The translations under genes and the position numbers were made by a program. Shown here one piece after another: positions 9,500 to 17,837 of a stretch of 64,000 bases of DNA. Below the pieces are notes generated by a model. The model saw nothing but the letters and a program-made list of their open reading frames with translations. It ran no database searches and was not told the origin of the DNA. The stretch is from JAENVT01 sp039931555 (GTDB lineage Bacteria; Actinomycetota; Acidimicrobiia; Acidimicrobiales; Ilumatobacteraceae). Location: NCBI GenBank assembly GCA_039931555.1, contig JBDTRP010000145.1, forward strand, positions 46,583-110,582. The letters run 5' to 3'. Positions within the stretch are counted from its first letter, which is position 1. Every line of letters begins with the position of its first letter.

Positions 9500-10312
9500 T
9501 CACATCGCGCTGGAGCGGAGCAGCTCGTACGACATCGGGCACTCTGGAGCCAGCGATGCCTCGGGCGTCGGCACGATGCCGGCAGGGCCGGCAACCCAGT
9601 GCGTGAGTGCCAGCGGCACACCCTCGGCCGCAGCCTCCCACGGCTCACGCAGATCGGTGGGCCGCTGACCCATCGCCTCGAACAGCGCCGTGGGCAACCG
9701 GCGGCCACGACCGATGACGGCCCACACCGGTACCTCCGCGCAGTACCCGACGGAGGCGAGCGCGCGCGACCCCGTCGTGGCCAGCAGGTCTGTCTCGGTG
9801 GCCGCGAGCGCCTCCACCACGACCAGATCGCTGGCCAACACTGCGGCGGCGAGCCCACTTGCCGGAATGATCTCGGCATCGACGTCGGCGCGCTGCAACC
9901 GGCGAACGAACGCCGAGCTGCCCATTCCGTCGTCGTCGGTGTCGATTGCCAGCACCGTCGAGTCACCACGACGCAGGAGTGCCTCGCCGATGAGGTCCGG
10001 CCAACCGATCACGCACACCGTGGCGCCGTCGGGCAGTGCCTCGACCAGCAGGTCCGGCGTGGGATCGACCTCCAGGTCATCGGCCAACGCAGCGGCGCAT
10101 CGGTACGGATCGGGCGCTGCCAGCACCGATGCGCAGAGCCACCACAGCGGGCCCGAGTTCGGATGGCGCTCGACGATGCGGCGACAGGCGACGACCAGGC
10201 CGGCCGGGTCGAAGCCGAGGCCGCGCAGAGCACCGGCCGTCTCCCGGACCAACATCCGTTGATCCCCGCCCGACGACCTGGCCACATAGCGGAGCCGCTC
10301 GATCGGATGCAT
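9500..10312 (-). CDS. eIF2B/MtnA-like protein (ISOCOT fold), function unknown
   Basis: 270 aa from ATG 10312 (MHPIERLRYVARSS); an in-frame ATG at 10333 would add seven residues. The C-terminal half has the pattern of the translation-initiation-factor 2B alpha/beta/delta and methylthioribose-1-phosphate isomerase fold: AAAVLASDLVVVEALAATETDLLATTGSRALASVGYCAEVPVWAVIGRGRRLP. The isomerase catalytic residues are not obvious, so I do not call MtnA. It is divergent from the thioredoxin-like gene and in tandem with the PPOX gene. Confidence 0.55.
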   Translation of the reverse strand: MHPIERLRYVARSSGGDQRMLVRETAGALRGLGFDPAGLVVACRRIVERHPNSGPLWWLCASVLAAPDPYRCAAALADDLEVDPTPDLLVEALPDGATVCVIGWPDLIGEALLRRGDSTVLAIDTDDDGMGSSAFVRRLQRADVDAEIIPASGLAAAVLASDLVVVEALAATETDLLATTGSRALASVGYCAEVPVWAVIGRGRRLPTALFEAMGQRPTDLREPWEAAAEGVPLALTHWVAGPAGIVPTPEASLAPECPMSYELLRSSAM

Positions 10313-10358
10313 CGTCAGCGACGCTACTGCCACATTGGGGCGTACAGCGCTGGCGCGC

Positions 10359-10364
10359 TACCGT
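10359..10364 (+). promoter_or_regulatory. -10 box for leaderless thioredoxin-like gene
   Basis: TACCGT ending 8 nt before GTG 10373; no Shine-Dalgarno is visible. Confidence 0.5.
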
Positions 10365-10372
10365 CTGCAGCC

Positions 10373-10861
10373 GTGGCGAGCAACCCGTCCCTCGAGACCA
10401 AGCTGACCTCACTCGGTGGTGAGACCCGCCCCCTCGAGGAGTGGCTGACCACATTCCACCTGGCCAGCGTGGTGCTCGATCCGTACACCAACGAGAGCTC
10501 GTGGGTGCTCAAGACCGCGGCACGGATCCTCGAGACGCTCCGTGGCACCGATGCACGGGTCAATTTCGTCGTCACCGCCGACGCCGATGGAGCGAAGGCG
10601 TTCCTCGGCCCACTGACCGAACAGTTCCTCGTGTACTGCGACCCCGATCGCGCTTTCGTGCGCACGCTCGGCCTGACCCAGCTACCCGCGTTCGTGTTCA
10701 TCCGTCTCGATGGCACGCTGCAAGCCTGCGCCGAGGGTTGGAACGCCGCCGAGTGGCGCGAGGTCGCCGAGCAGATCGCCACGGCAACGGCATGGATCAG
10801 CCCGACCATCCCGGTTGCCGGTGACCCTGGACCCTTCCACGGCACACCCGCACTCGGCTGA
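10373..10861 (+). CDS. Thioredoxin-like fold protein
   Basis: 162 aa from GTG 10373 (VASNPSLETKLTSLGGETRPLEEW). The region FLVYCDPDRAFVRTLGLTQLPAFVFIRLDGTLQACAEGWNAAEW matches the C-terminal half of a thioredoxin fold, with the cis-proline in LPAFV. No CxxC motif is present, so a redox role is doubtful. The gene is followed after 3 nt by hrpB. Similar small proteins occur upstream of HrpB-type helicases in actinobacteria as I recall; a function is not assigned. Confidence 0.65.
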   Translation: MASNPSLETKLTSLGGETRPLEEWLTTFHLASVVLDPYTNESSWVLKTAARILETLRGTDARVNFVVTADADGAKAFLGPLTEQFLVYCDPDRAFVRTLGLTQLPAFVFIRLDGTLQACAEGWNAAEWREVAEQIATATAWISPTIPVAGDPGPFHGTPALG

Positions 10862-10864
10862 CCC

Positions 10865-13360
10865 GTGGGGCTGCCCGCAGCGGCGCGCGACCTTCCCGTC
10901 GTCGGCGTGCTTCCCGAGTTGGGGGCGGCATTGGAGCACCATGGTTCGGCATTGCTCGTCGCGCCACCCGGCGCCGGCAAGACGACTGTCGCGCCGCTCT
11001 GGCTGATCGAACAGTCGTGGCTGCAGGGTCGGATCGTGATGTTGGAACCGCGGCGTTTGGCGACACGAGCCGCGGCCCGACGAATGGCCGCGCTACTCGG
11101 CAGCGAGGTCGGTGGCCTCGTCGGCTACCAGACCCGCGACGAACGCCACATCGGCCGCAACACGCTGATCGAGGTGGTGACCGAAGGCGTGCTGACCCGG
11201 CGCTTGCAGCACGACCCTGAGCTCCCCGGCGTCGGGCTGGTGATCTTCGACGAGGTGCACGAACGGAACGTGCCGACCGATGTCGGGCTGGCCTTCGCCC
11301 TCGACGCGCGAGCCACCGTGCGACCCGACCTCCGCTTGCTGGCGATGTCGGCGACACCTGATGTCGCCAAGCTCACTTCGGTGCTCGGTGATGCGCCGAC
11401 GATCGAGAGCATCGGCCGCTCGTTCCCCGTCGACCTGCGTTGGGTTCCGATGATGAAGGGCACGAGGATCGAACAGGCCACGGGTGACGCGATCCTGCGA
11501 GCGCTGAAGGACGAGCCCGGCGACGTGTTGGTCTTCCTGCCCGGCATCGGTGAGATCCGGCGCGTCGAGCAGTTCCTCGCCGATCGAGTCCCACCCGACG
11601 TCGACATCCGCTTGCTGGCCGGCGCCCTGTCATTGGCCGAACAGGACCTGGCGCTGATGCCGTCACCGAGCGGCCGGCGACGCGTGGTGTTGAGCACCGA
11701 CATCGCCGAGTCGTCCCTGACGGTCAGCGGGGTGAGGATCGTGGTCGATGCCGGCCTGGCCCGCGTCCCGCGCCACGACCTGGGCAGCGGAATGACCCGT
11801 CTGACAACGGTGAGCACGAGCCGCGCCTCCGCAGATCAACGGTCGGGACGCGCCGGGCGCACCGAGCCCGGCGTGGCCTACCGCTTGTGGAGCAAGCTCG
11901 AGCATGCGACGCGCCGCGCCCACCTCGAGGCCGAGATCACCCAGGTCGATCTGGCTGGCGTGGCGCTGGAGCTGGCGACCTGGGGAACGCCGAGCGCCGA
12001 TCTGCGGTTCATCGACCCGCCACCGGCACGAGCCCTGCAGCAGGCACACGATCTCTTGCGACATCTCGGCGCGCTCGACGCTGCCGGCCGCCCGACGACG
12101 ACTGGCCGAGCGATGCTGACACTCCCGCTGCACCCTCGGCTCGCACACATGGTCGTGGCCGCGCCTGCCGCCGACTCGAGCCTGGCGTGCGTGATCGCTG
12201 CGATCCTCGACGAGCGCGACGTGTTGCGTGGCCGAGCCGACGAGCTGCCCGCGGACCTCGCGCTTCGGGTGCGCGTCGTGTGCGGGCACGACCACCACGA
12301 ACGCGCCGACCGACGCGACATCGCCCGCATCCGCGACCGTGCCGCCGACATCGCACGGCGCAGCGACGTACACGTCGACTTCGCGGAGATCGCTTCCGAA
12401 CACACCGGCGCAACGTTGGCGCTCGCCTTTCCCGACCGCGTCGCTATCCGGCGTCGCCAGCCTGGACAGTTCCAGATGCGCACAGGGTCAGGCGCCTGGG
12501 TCGCGGCGACCGATGGGCTCGCCAACGAGCACTTCATCGTCGCCGCCGACCTCGACGGCAACCGCAGCAGCGCTCGCGTTCGCGTCGCGGCCGGCATCGG
12601 GGCAGCTGAGCTGATCGACTCGCTCGGCGACGATGTCGAGCGACAACAGGCGCTCACGTGGGACAAGCAACGCGACGATCTGGTGTCATACGAGACCGTG
12701 CGACTGGGCTCGATGCTGCTGGACGAACAGTTCCGTCCGGCACCCCGCGGCCCGGAGACGGTCGCCGCGCTCGTCGAACGGGTTCGGGCCACTCGGTTGG
12801 CCGTGCTGAACTGGACGCCTCGTGCCACTCAGCTGCGGCGCCGGCTGCTGTTCGCAACGGCCCACCTGGCGAGCGAGTGGCCAGGCGCCGACGACAAGAC
12901 GCTGCTTGCCACGCTGCACCACTGGCTCGTGCCGTTCCTCGACCGGGCAACCAGTCGCGCCGACCTCGTTGCCATCGACGTGGAGATGGCGCTCAGCACG
13001 ATGTTGTCGTGGGATCAGCAGACCAAGCTCTCCGCACTGGTGCCCACGACGATGACGACCGCGGCGGGGCGTACCGTCACGATCGACTACGAACGCGACA
13101 ACCCCACCGTGTCGGTTCGAGTGCAGGACATGTTCGGCACGCTGATGCACCCGACGATTGCCCACGACGTCGCGCTGACGATCGAACTGTTGTCACCAGC
13201 GGATCGGCCGATCCAGATCACCAACGACCTGCCGGGCTTCTGGACGGGATCGTGGGCGATGGTTCGCAAGGAACTCGCCGGTCGGTACCCCAAGCATCAG
13301 TGGCCGATCGATCCGGCGGTTGCAGCACCCAAGCGGCTGAAGGAACGGCCGCCGGACTGA
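10865..13360 (+). CDS. hrpB: ATP-dependent DEAH-box helicase HrpB
   Basis: 831-aa DExH helicase. Walker A APPGAGKTT is at residues about 33-41, the DEVH box in IFDEVHERN, motif III as SATPD, and motif VI QRSGRAGRTEPG. The HA2/ratchet region and a C-terminal HrpB_C domain follow (from about residue 650: GPETVAALVERVRATRLAVLNW to the end). Length fits the family of about 810-850 aa. GTG 10865 lies 3 nt after the preceding stop. Substrate RNA and physiological role are unclear for HrpB in general. Confidence 0.92.
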   Translation: MGLPAAARDLPVVGVLPELGAALEHHGSALLVAPPGAGKTTVAPLWLIEQSWLQGRIVMLEPRRLATRAAARRMAALLGSEVGGLVGYQTRDERHIGRNTLIEVVTEGVLTRRLQHDPELPGVGLVIFDEVHERNVPTDVGLAFALDARATVRPDLRLLAMSATPDVAKLTSVLGDAPTIESIGRSFPVDLRWVPMMKGTRIEQATGDAILRALKDEPGDVLVFLPGIGEIRRVEQFLADRVPPDVDIRLLAGALSLAEQDLALMPSPSGRRRVVLSTDIAESSLTVSGVRIVVDAGLARVPRHDLGSGMTRLTTVSTSRASADQRSGRAGRTEPGVAYRLWSKLEHATRRAHLEAEITQVDLAGVALELATWGTPSADLRFIDPPPARALQQAHDLLRHLGALDAAGRPTTTGRAMLTLPLHPRLAHMVVAAPAADSSLACVIAAILDERDVLRGRADELPADLALRVRVVCGHDHHERADRRDIARIRDRAADIARRSDVHVDFAEIASEHTGATLALAFPDRVAIRRRQPGQFQMRTGSGAWVAATDGLANEHFIVAADLDGNRSSARVRVAAGIGAAELIDSLGDDVERQQALTWDKQRDDLVSYETVRLGSMLLDEQFRPAPRGPETVAALVERVRATRLAVLNWTPRATQLRRRLLFATAHLASEWPGADDKTLLATLHHWLVPFLDRATSRADLVAIDVEMALSTMLSWDQQTKLSALVPTTMTTAAGRTVTIDYERDNPTVSVRVQDMFGTLMHPTIAHDVALTIELLSPADRPIQITNDLPGFWTGSWAMVRKELAGRYPKHQWPIDPAVAAPKRLKERPPD

Positions 13361-13393
13361 CGCGACCAGGCGCGGCCGCAGTTGTGATGTATC

Positions 13394-13439
13394 TACGATT
13401 GCGGTTGCGAGGTCTTCTACCGGTACCTCGCAAAAGGAG
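13394..13439 (+). promoter_or_regulatory. Promoter box and strong RBS of the papain-like protease
   Basis: TACGAT at 13394-13399 is a likely -10 hexamer, with the Shine-Dalgarno AAAGGAG at 13433-13439, 6 nt before ATG 13446. A small inverted repeat (GAGGT/ACCTC) lies between them. Confidence 0.45.
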
Positions 13440-13445
13440 ACGACG

Positions 13446-14330
13446 ATGGCCTCGAAGGCAGCACCGAAGAAGAGTCCGGCGAAGAAGAGTCCGGCGAAGA
13501 AGGCCGGCACAATGAAGTCCGCATCCAAGAAGGTCGGGCGAGCGAGCTTCGACCACTTCATCTGCAACGTGGTCCCATCCAGGGGGACCGACAACGACTG
13601 GCAGCTCGCCGACTCGATTGCCGCCGGCTCGATCGGGGCTCCCGCGGCGTTGCCGGCGTCGGTCGACATGCGCGCCGCGTGGTGGAAGATCAACAACCAG
13701 GAGAACACCGGCTCGTGCGTCGGCTGGGCGACGGGCGACGGCGTGGTGCGTTGGCACATGACGAAGGCCGGAAAGATCAGCCAGACGACGCTGCTGTCGC
13801 CGCGCCACATCTGGATGGCCAGCAAGGAGACCGACACCATCACGACCCGCCCCGAGAGCTTCATCGAGGGTGCCGGCACCACGCTGAAGGCAGCCGTCGA
13901 CGTCGCCCGCAAGCACGGGGTCGCGTTGATGGACGACCTGCCGTTCCACATCCAGACCAAGATGTACACGGGCAACGAGAACTCGTTCTACGCCAGTTGC
14001 GCGCAGCGCAAGATCTCGGCGTACTTCAACCTGCACCGAAACCTGTCGAGTTGGAAGACGTGGCTGGCAGGAACCGGCCCGATCCTCGCCGCGTTCAACG
14101 TCGACTCGTCGTGGGACAACGCCGCTTCCAACAACGGCAACATCGACACCTTTCACCCCGACACGGTGCGCGGTGGCCACGCCATCTGCATCGTCGGGTA
14201 CCGCGCCGACGGCAGGTTCATCGTTCGCAACAGCTGGGGCACCACGTGGGGTGTCAACGGGTTCGGCTATCTGCACCCCGACTACATCGCCGCTGCGTTT
14301 TTCGACGAGTCGTACGGCGTCACGCTCTAG
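13446..14330 (+). CDS. Papain-like (C1A) cysteine protease with histone-like lysine-rich tail
   Basis: 294 aa. Residues 1-32 are a basic low-complexity tail (repeats of KKSPA, built from a 15-bp tandem repeat in the DNA) resembling histone H1 or HU-type tails. A C1 peptidase domain follows: oxyanion Gln85 and nucleophile Cys91 in NNQENTGSCVGWA, His245 in GGHAICIVGY, and Asn262 in RNSWGTTWG. No signal peptide or propeptide is visible, so the protein should be cytoplasmic and may contact nucleic acid (inference). It has its own promoter and RBS and converges on a methyltransferase gene 6 nt away. Catalysis appears intact; substrates are unknown. Confidence 0.85.
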   Translation: MASKAAPKKSPAKKSPAKKAGTMKSASKKVGRASFDHFICNVVPSRGTDNDWQLADSIAAGSIGAPAALPASVDMRAAWWKINNQENTGSCVGWATGDGVVRWHMTKAGKISQTTLLSPRHIWMASKETDTITTRPESFIEGAGTTLKAAVDVARKHGVALMDDLPFHIQTKMYTGNENSFYASCAQRKISAYFNLHRNLSSWKTWLAGTGPILAAFNVDSSWDNAASNNGNIDTFHPDTVRGGHAICIVGYRADGRFIVRNSWGTTWGVNGFGYLHPDYIAAAFFDESYGVTL

Positions 14331-14336
14331 CCATCG

Positions 14337-15074
14337 CTAGGCGAGCGGTCTGCGACCGATCGCGATCACCGACAGGCCGAACGGCAGGCTGACGCTTCGC
14401 AGCAGCGCTCGCTCTGCTCGCGCCGCCTGACCCAACACCCCACCGAGGCCGCCTTCGTTGCGACCGACGTCGCTCTTGTTCTTGCCGCGCTCGATCACAC
14501 CCATCACGGCGGCCGGCGGGACCAGGAACGAATAGGCGCCCGTCGCCCGAACGAGATCGAGCCCGGCGGTGCGCACCATCGTGCGCATCTCGGCAAGGCT
14601 AAACCGCCTGGCCGTGTGCGTGACGTCGTCGTGACCACGCCAAAGGTGCTTCCCACCTGGCTCCATCAAGCAGACCAGGCCACCCGGTTTGGTCACGCGG
14701 GCGAACTCGTTGACGACAGCCTGCGGATCGGGGTTCATCCGATGGCACAGTGCGGTGACGCACAGGACCGCGTCGAAGGCACCTGCTCGGTGTGGAACGT
14801 GATTGATATCGGTGCGCACCCCCTGGTATCCCGCGTGGTCATGGACCGCCGCGCGCAATGCAACGGGCTCGTAGTCGTCGAGCACAGTGCACGCCCGATC
14901 GGCCAGCCACGAGCCGGTCGCGCCGGACCCACCACCCGCGTCGAGGTACGTGGTGCCGCCGGCGACCGGCGGTAAATGCGGCGAGATCAGCCCTTCCAAC
15001 AGCGTGCGGGTCGACCGGTACCACCAGTGGCGCTCACCGGCATCCACCATCCGTTGGTACTCGTCGTTGTCCAT
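14337..15074 (-). CDS. SAM-dependent methyltransferase (class I)
   Basis: 245 aa. SAM-binding motif I is YLDAGGGSGATGSWLA (about 43-58), the acidic residue of motif II lies in DDYEP, and the later segment is AGAFDAVLCVTALCHRMNPDPQAVVNEFARVTKPGGLVCLMEPG. This is the Methyltransf_11 pattern. The substrate is not readable. It is divergent from the sugar epimerase operon (41 nt) and could modify a glycan or lipid, but this is only proximity. Confidence 0.85.
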   Translation of the reverse strand: MDNDEYQRMVDAGERHWWYRSTRTLLEGLISPHLPPVAGGTTYLDAGGGSGATGSWLADRACTVLDDYEPVALRAAVHDHAGYQGVRTDINHVPHRAGAFDAVLCVTALCHRMNPDPQAVVNEFARVTKPGGLVCLMEPGGKHLWRGHDDVTHTARRFSLAEMRTMVRTAGLDLVRATGAYSFLVPPAAVMGVIERGKNKSDVGRNEGGLGGVLGQAARAERALLRSVSLPFGLSVIAIGRRPLA

Positions 15075-15102
15075 TGCACCGATCTTTGCACGCAGGGGTC
15101 TC

Positions 15103-15108
15103 TAACAT
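15103..15108 (+). promoter_or_regulatory. -10 box for leaderless epimerase gene
   Basis: TAACAT ending 7 nt before ATG 15116; only weak purine-rich sequence between. Confidence 0.5.
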
Positions 15109-15115
15109 CAGGGGA

Positions 15116-16105
15116 ATGCCGTCGAGCTCCGACCTGTCGTCCACCCTGTGCGTGGTCACCGGCGGCCTCGGATTCATCGGCTCGAACCTCAGTCACGAGC
15201 TGGTTCGCCGCGGTGCGACGGTACGGATCATCGATGCGCTGATCGATGGCCATGGCGGCAGCCGACGCAACGTCGAGGAACTGGATGTGGAGATCGTCGA
15301 GGCGGAGATCGGCGACCCTGCCATCGCCGAGGTCGTGGCCGATGCCGATGTCATCTTCAACCTCGCCGGCCAGGTCAATCACTTGGCCTCGATGCGCGAT
15401 CCGCTCGGCGATCTGCACCTCAATGCCGTGACCCATGCGTCGTTCCTCGAGACTCTCCGCCACGTCAACCCGACCGTGCGTGTCGTGCACACCTCGACCC
15501 GCCAGGTCTACGGCCGGCCGCTCCGGTCGCCCGTCGACGAGCAGCACTCCACGCGTCCGATGGACGTCAACGGTGTCTCCAAGCTGGCCGGCGAGCAACT
15601 GCATCTCGTGTACTACACGGCGCATGCCATGCCGACGACCAGCTTGCGGCTGACCAACGTCTACGGCGCACGACAGCGGTTGTCGAGCGATGAGTTGGGG
15701 TTCCTGCCTGTCTTCATCCGCAAGGCGTTGTCGGGCGAGGAGATCCGCATCTTCGGCGACGGCGAGCAGCGCCGCGACTGCGTGCACGTCGACGATGTCG
15801 TCGACGCATTGCTGACCGCGACCGCCCCCGAGGCGATCGGAAGGATCTTCAACGTCGGCCATGCGGTCGACTACTCGTTGGCCGAGATCGCCGGGGCGAT
15901 CATCGAGGCCACCGGCAGCAGCGGCGGGCTCGAGCTGGTGCCCTGGCCCGCTGACCATCAGCGAATCGACATCGGTTCGTTCCACACCGATGGCACCAAG
16001 ATCGCCACCATCCTCGGTTGGAAAGCGGCGACCGATCTGATCGTTGGCCTTGCCTCGACCGTGACGTTCTATCGTGGTCACCCGTGGTACCTGTCGTCGA
16101 CCTGA
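15116..16105 (+). CDS. NAD-dependent nucleotide-sugar epimerase/dehydratase (extended SDR)
   Basis: 329 aa with the Rossmann motif VTGGLGFIGSNL and substrate-site STRQVYGR. The usual YxxxK reads NGVSK (DVNGVSKLAGEQ), so Tyr is replaced by Asn while Lys is kept. The rest of the fold, including RLTNVYGARQR and RDCVHVDDVVDA, is intact. I recall the DVNG-K form from a subset of epimerases, so this is a subfamily trait rather than damage. First gene of a four-gene glycan operon; the next gene begins 22 nt before its stop. A nucleotide-sugar 4-epimerase or dehydratase role feeding the aminotransferase is likely. Confidence 0.85.
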   Translation: MPSSSDLSSTLCVVTGGLGFIGSNLSHELVRRGATVRIIDALIDGHGGSRRNVEELDVEIVEAEIGDPAIAEVVADADVIFNLAGQVNHLASMRDPLGDLHLNAVTHASFLETLRHVNPTVRVVHTSTRQVYGRPLRSPVDEQHSTRPMDVNGVSKLAGEQLHLVYYTAHAMPTTSLRLTNVYGARQRLSSDELGFLPVFIRKALSGEEIRIFGDGEQRRDCVHVDDVVDALLTATAPEAIGRIFNVGHAVDYSLAEIAGAIIEATGSSGGLELVPWPADHQRIDIGSFHTDGTKIATILGWKAATDLIVGLASTVTFYRGHPWYLSST

Positions 16106-17130
16106 GTCGGCGCGGCCAGCGGTTTGCCTCGGCGTTCGCGACAGCAGCAGAACGGATCGCGGTGAGCGGCAGCTTCCTCCTCGGAGCTGAGCTGGCTGCG
16201 TTCGAATCCGAATTTGCCACTTGGCTCGGCGCGCAGCAATGCGTTGCCGTGTCGTCGGGCGCCAGCGCGCTGCAACTAGCGCTCGCCGCCGCCGGTGTCG
16301 GCGCGGACGACGAGGTCCTGGTGCCTGCATTCACCGCGGTACCGACGGCCTCGGCGGTCGCCGCGGTCGGCGCAACACCACGGGCGATCGAGGTCGATCC
16401 GAGCACCGCTTGCATCACGACCGACGGTGTGGCGGCCGGCCGAACGGCACGAACGAAGGCCGTCATCGTGGTGCACCTGTACGGCTACCCCGCCGAGCTC
16501 CCCGAAACCGATCTGATGATCATCGAGGACGCCGCTCAGGCTCACGGAGCGCTCACCGACGCTGGCCGTTCGGCAGCGACCGCATACAGCTTCTACCCGA
16601 CCAAGAACCTCGGTGGGATCGGCGACGGTGGCGCGGTCGTGACCAACGATGCCGAGATCGCCGACACAGTGCGCACGTTGCGGGTGCACGGCATGACCGC
16701 TCAGTACGTTCACGAGCTCGTGTCGCAGAACTTCCGTATGTCAGAGGTGGAGGCCGCCTGGCTGCGACTGGCGTTGAGGGATCTCACGACCGACGTCGCG
16801 AGGCGCCGGTCGATCGTGGCGAGATACCGACAGGCCGCCCCTGTACTGCAGTGGCAGTCCGCGCACCCTCTGCACGCCTACCATCTGGCCGTGTTCCGCA
16901 GCCCCGACCGCGCCGCAACGCGCGCCGTCCTCGAAGCTGCAGGCGTCGCCTCGGCAATCCACTACCCGCTGGCCATCACCCAGCAACCGGCCTATCGCGA
17001 TCTCGACCATCCACCGTGCCCCGAGGCCGAGGCGTGGGCCGCCGAGTGCATCAGCGTGCCATGCTTCCCGGAGATGACCGAGCCCGAGATCGATCGCGTG
17101 TGCATCGCACTGGCCGGCCTCGGCGTATGA
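16084..17130 (+). CDS. DegT/DnrJ/EryC1/StrS sugar aminotransferase
   Basis: 348 aa from GTG 16084 (VVPVVDLSRRGQRF), which overlaps the epimerase end; the frame is open further back, but alignment with the family favours this start. The PLP lysine is Lys174 in SFYPTKNLGGIGDGG, and Asp149 and Gln152 lie in IEDAAQAHG. It transaminates a keto-sugar nucleotide. It is placed between a sugar epimerase/dehydratase and a GT2, suggesting an amino-sugar for a surface glycan. ATGA overlap with the glycosyltransferase. Confidence 0.88.
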   Translation: MVPVVDLSRRGQRFASAFATAAERIAVSGSFLLGAELAAFESEFATWLGAQQCVAVSSGASALQLALAAAGVGADDEVLVPAFTAVPTASAVAAVGATPRAIEVDPSTACITTDGVAAGRTARTKAVIVVHLYGYPAELPETDLMIIEDAAQAHGALTDAGRSAATAYSFYPTKNLGGIGDGGAVVTNDAEIADTVRTLRVHGMTAQYVHELVSQNFRMSEVEAAWLRLALRDLTTDVARRRSIVARYRQAAPVLQWQSAHPLHAYHLAVFRSPDRAATRAVLEAAGVASAIHYPLAITQQPAYRDLDHPPCPEAEAWAAECISVPCFPEMTEPEIDRVCIALAGLGV

Positions 17131-17837
17131 CCTCGGTTGCCAGCGTCTCCGCTGTGTTCCCCTGCTACAACGACGCTGCAACGATCGGCGGCTTGATCGA
17201 CGACGTGCACGAGGCATTGTCGCCCCTGGTGCCGGAGGTCGAGGTGATCGTCGTCAACGACGGGTCGGCCGACGACTCGAGTGCCACCCTCGACAAGCTG
17301 GCGCTCGACAGGCCGTGGCTGCGTGTCGTGCACCACGAGACCAACGGCGGTTACGGCAAGGCGTTGCTCAGCGGCTTTGCGGCCGCCCGGAACGACTGGA
17401 TCTTCTACACCGACGGCGACGCCCAGTACGACGCACGTGAAGCGGCACTCCTCGTGCCGCTGGCCACGGACGACATCGACGTCGTGCAGGGCTACAAGAT
17501 CGGACGGGGCGATTCGTGGTACCGCAAGTTGATCGGTCGCGTGTACCACAACGTCGTCAAGTTGCTCTTCCGCCTGAAGGTCCGCGACACCGACTGCGAC
17601 TTCCGCCTGTTCCGCCGTCAGCTGATCATCGACCGACCGTTGCTCTCGAGCACCGGCGTCATCTGCGTCGAGATGATGCGGTCGTTCGATCGGGCCGGAG
17701 CGCGATTCGTCGAGATCCCCGTCCACCACTACTTCCGTCCGTCGGGCAAGTCGCAGTTCTTCCGCTTGCCGGCGATCGCCCGCAGCGCCCGCCAGTTGCT
17801 GGCCCTGTGGTGGCACATGGTGGTCCGTGGGCGTTGA
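17127..17837 (+). CDS. Family 2 glycosyltransferase (polyprenyl-phosphate sugar transferase-like)
   Basis: 236 aa. GT-A signature: FPCYNDAATIGGLI, IVVNDGSADDS, and the metal-binding YTDGDAQYD. The GYGKALLSGF and RDTDCDFRLFRR segments resemble DPM1/ArnC-type enzymes that transfer a sugar to polyprenyl phosphate. No membrane helix is visible. A GT-C-like membrane protein follows with an 11-nt overlap, a common pairing (donor-lipid synthase and membrane transferase). Confidence 0.87.
   Translation: MTSVASVSAVFPCYNDAATIGGLIDDVHEALSPLVPEVEVIVVNDGSADDSSATLDKLALDRPWLRVVHHETNGGYGKALLSGFAAARNDWIFYTDGDAQYDAREAALLVPLATDDIDVVQGYKIGRGDSWYRKLIGRVYHNVVKLLFRLKVRDTDCDFRLFRRQLIIDRPLLSSTGVICVEMMRSFDRAGARFVEIPVHHYFRPSGKSQFFRLPAIARSARQLLALWWHMVVRGR

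Noticed and set aside
9500..10312. Methylthioribose-1-phosphate isomerase (MtnA)
   Set aside because: The fold pattern is similar but the expected catalytic Cys/Asp motifs are not evident.
13460..13505. Short tandem 15-bp repeats that could look like a CRISPR or satellite
   Set aside because: They are in frame and encode the KKSPA tail of the protease; there are only two copies with no spacers.
15116..16105. Epimerase called a pseudogene because of the missing Tyr
   Set aside because: The frame is intact, other motifs are present, and the gene leads a tightly overlapped operon.
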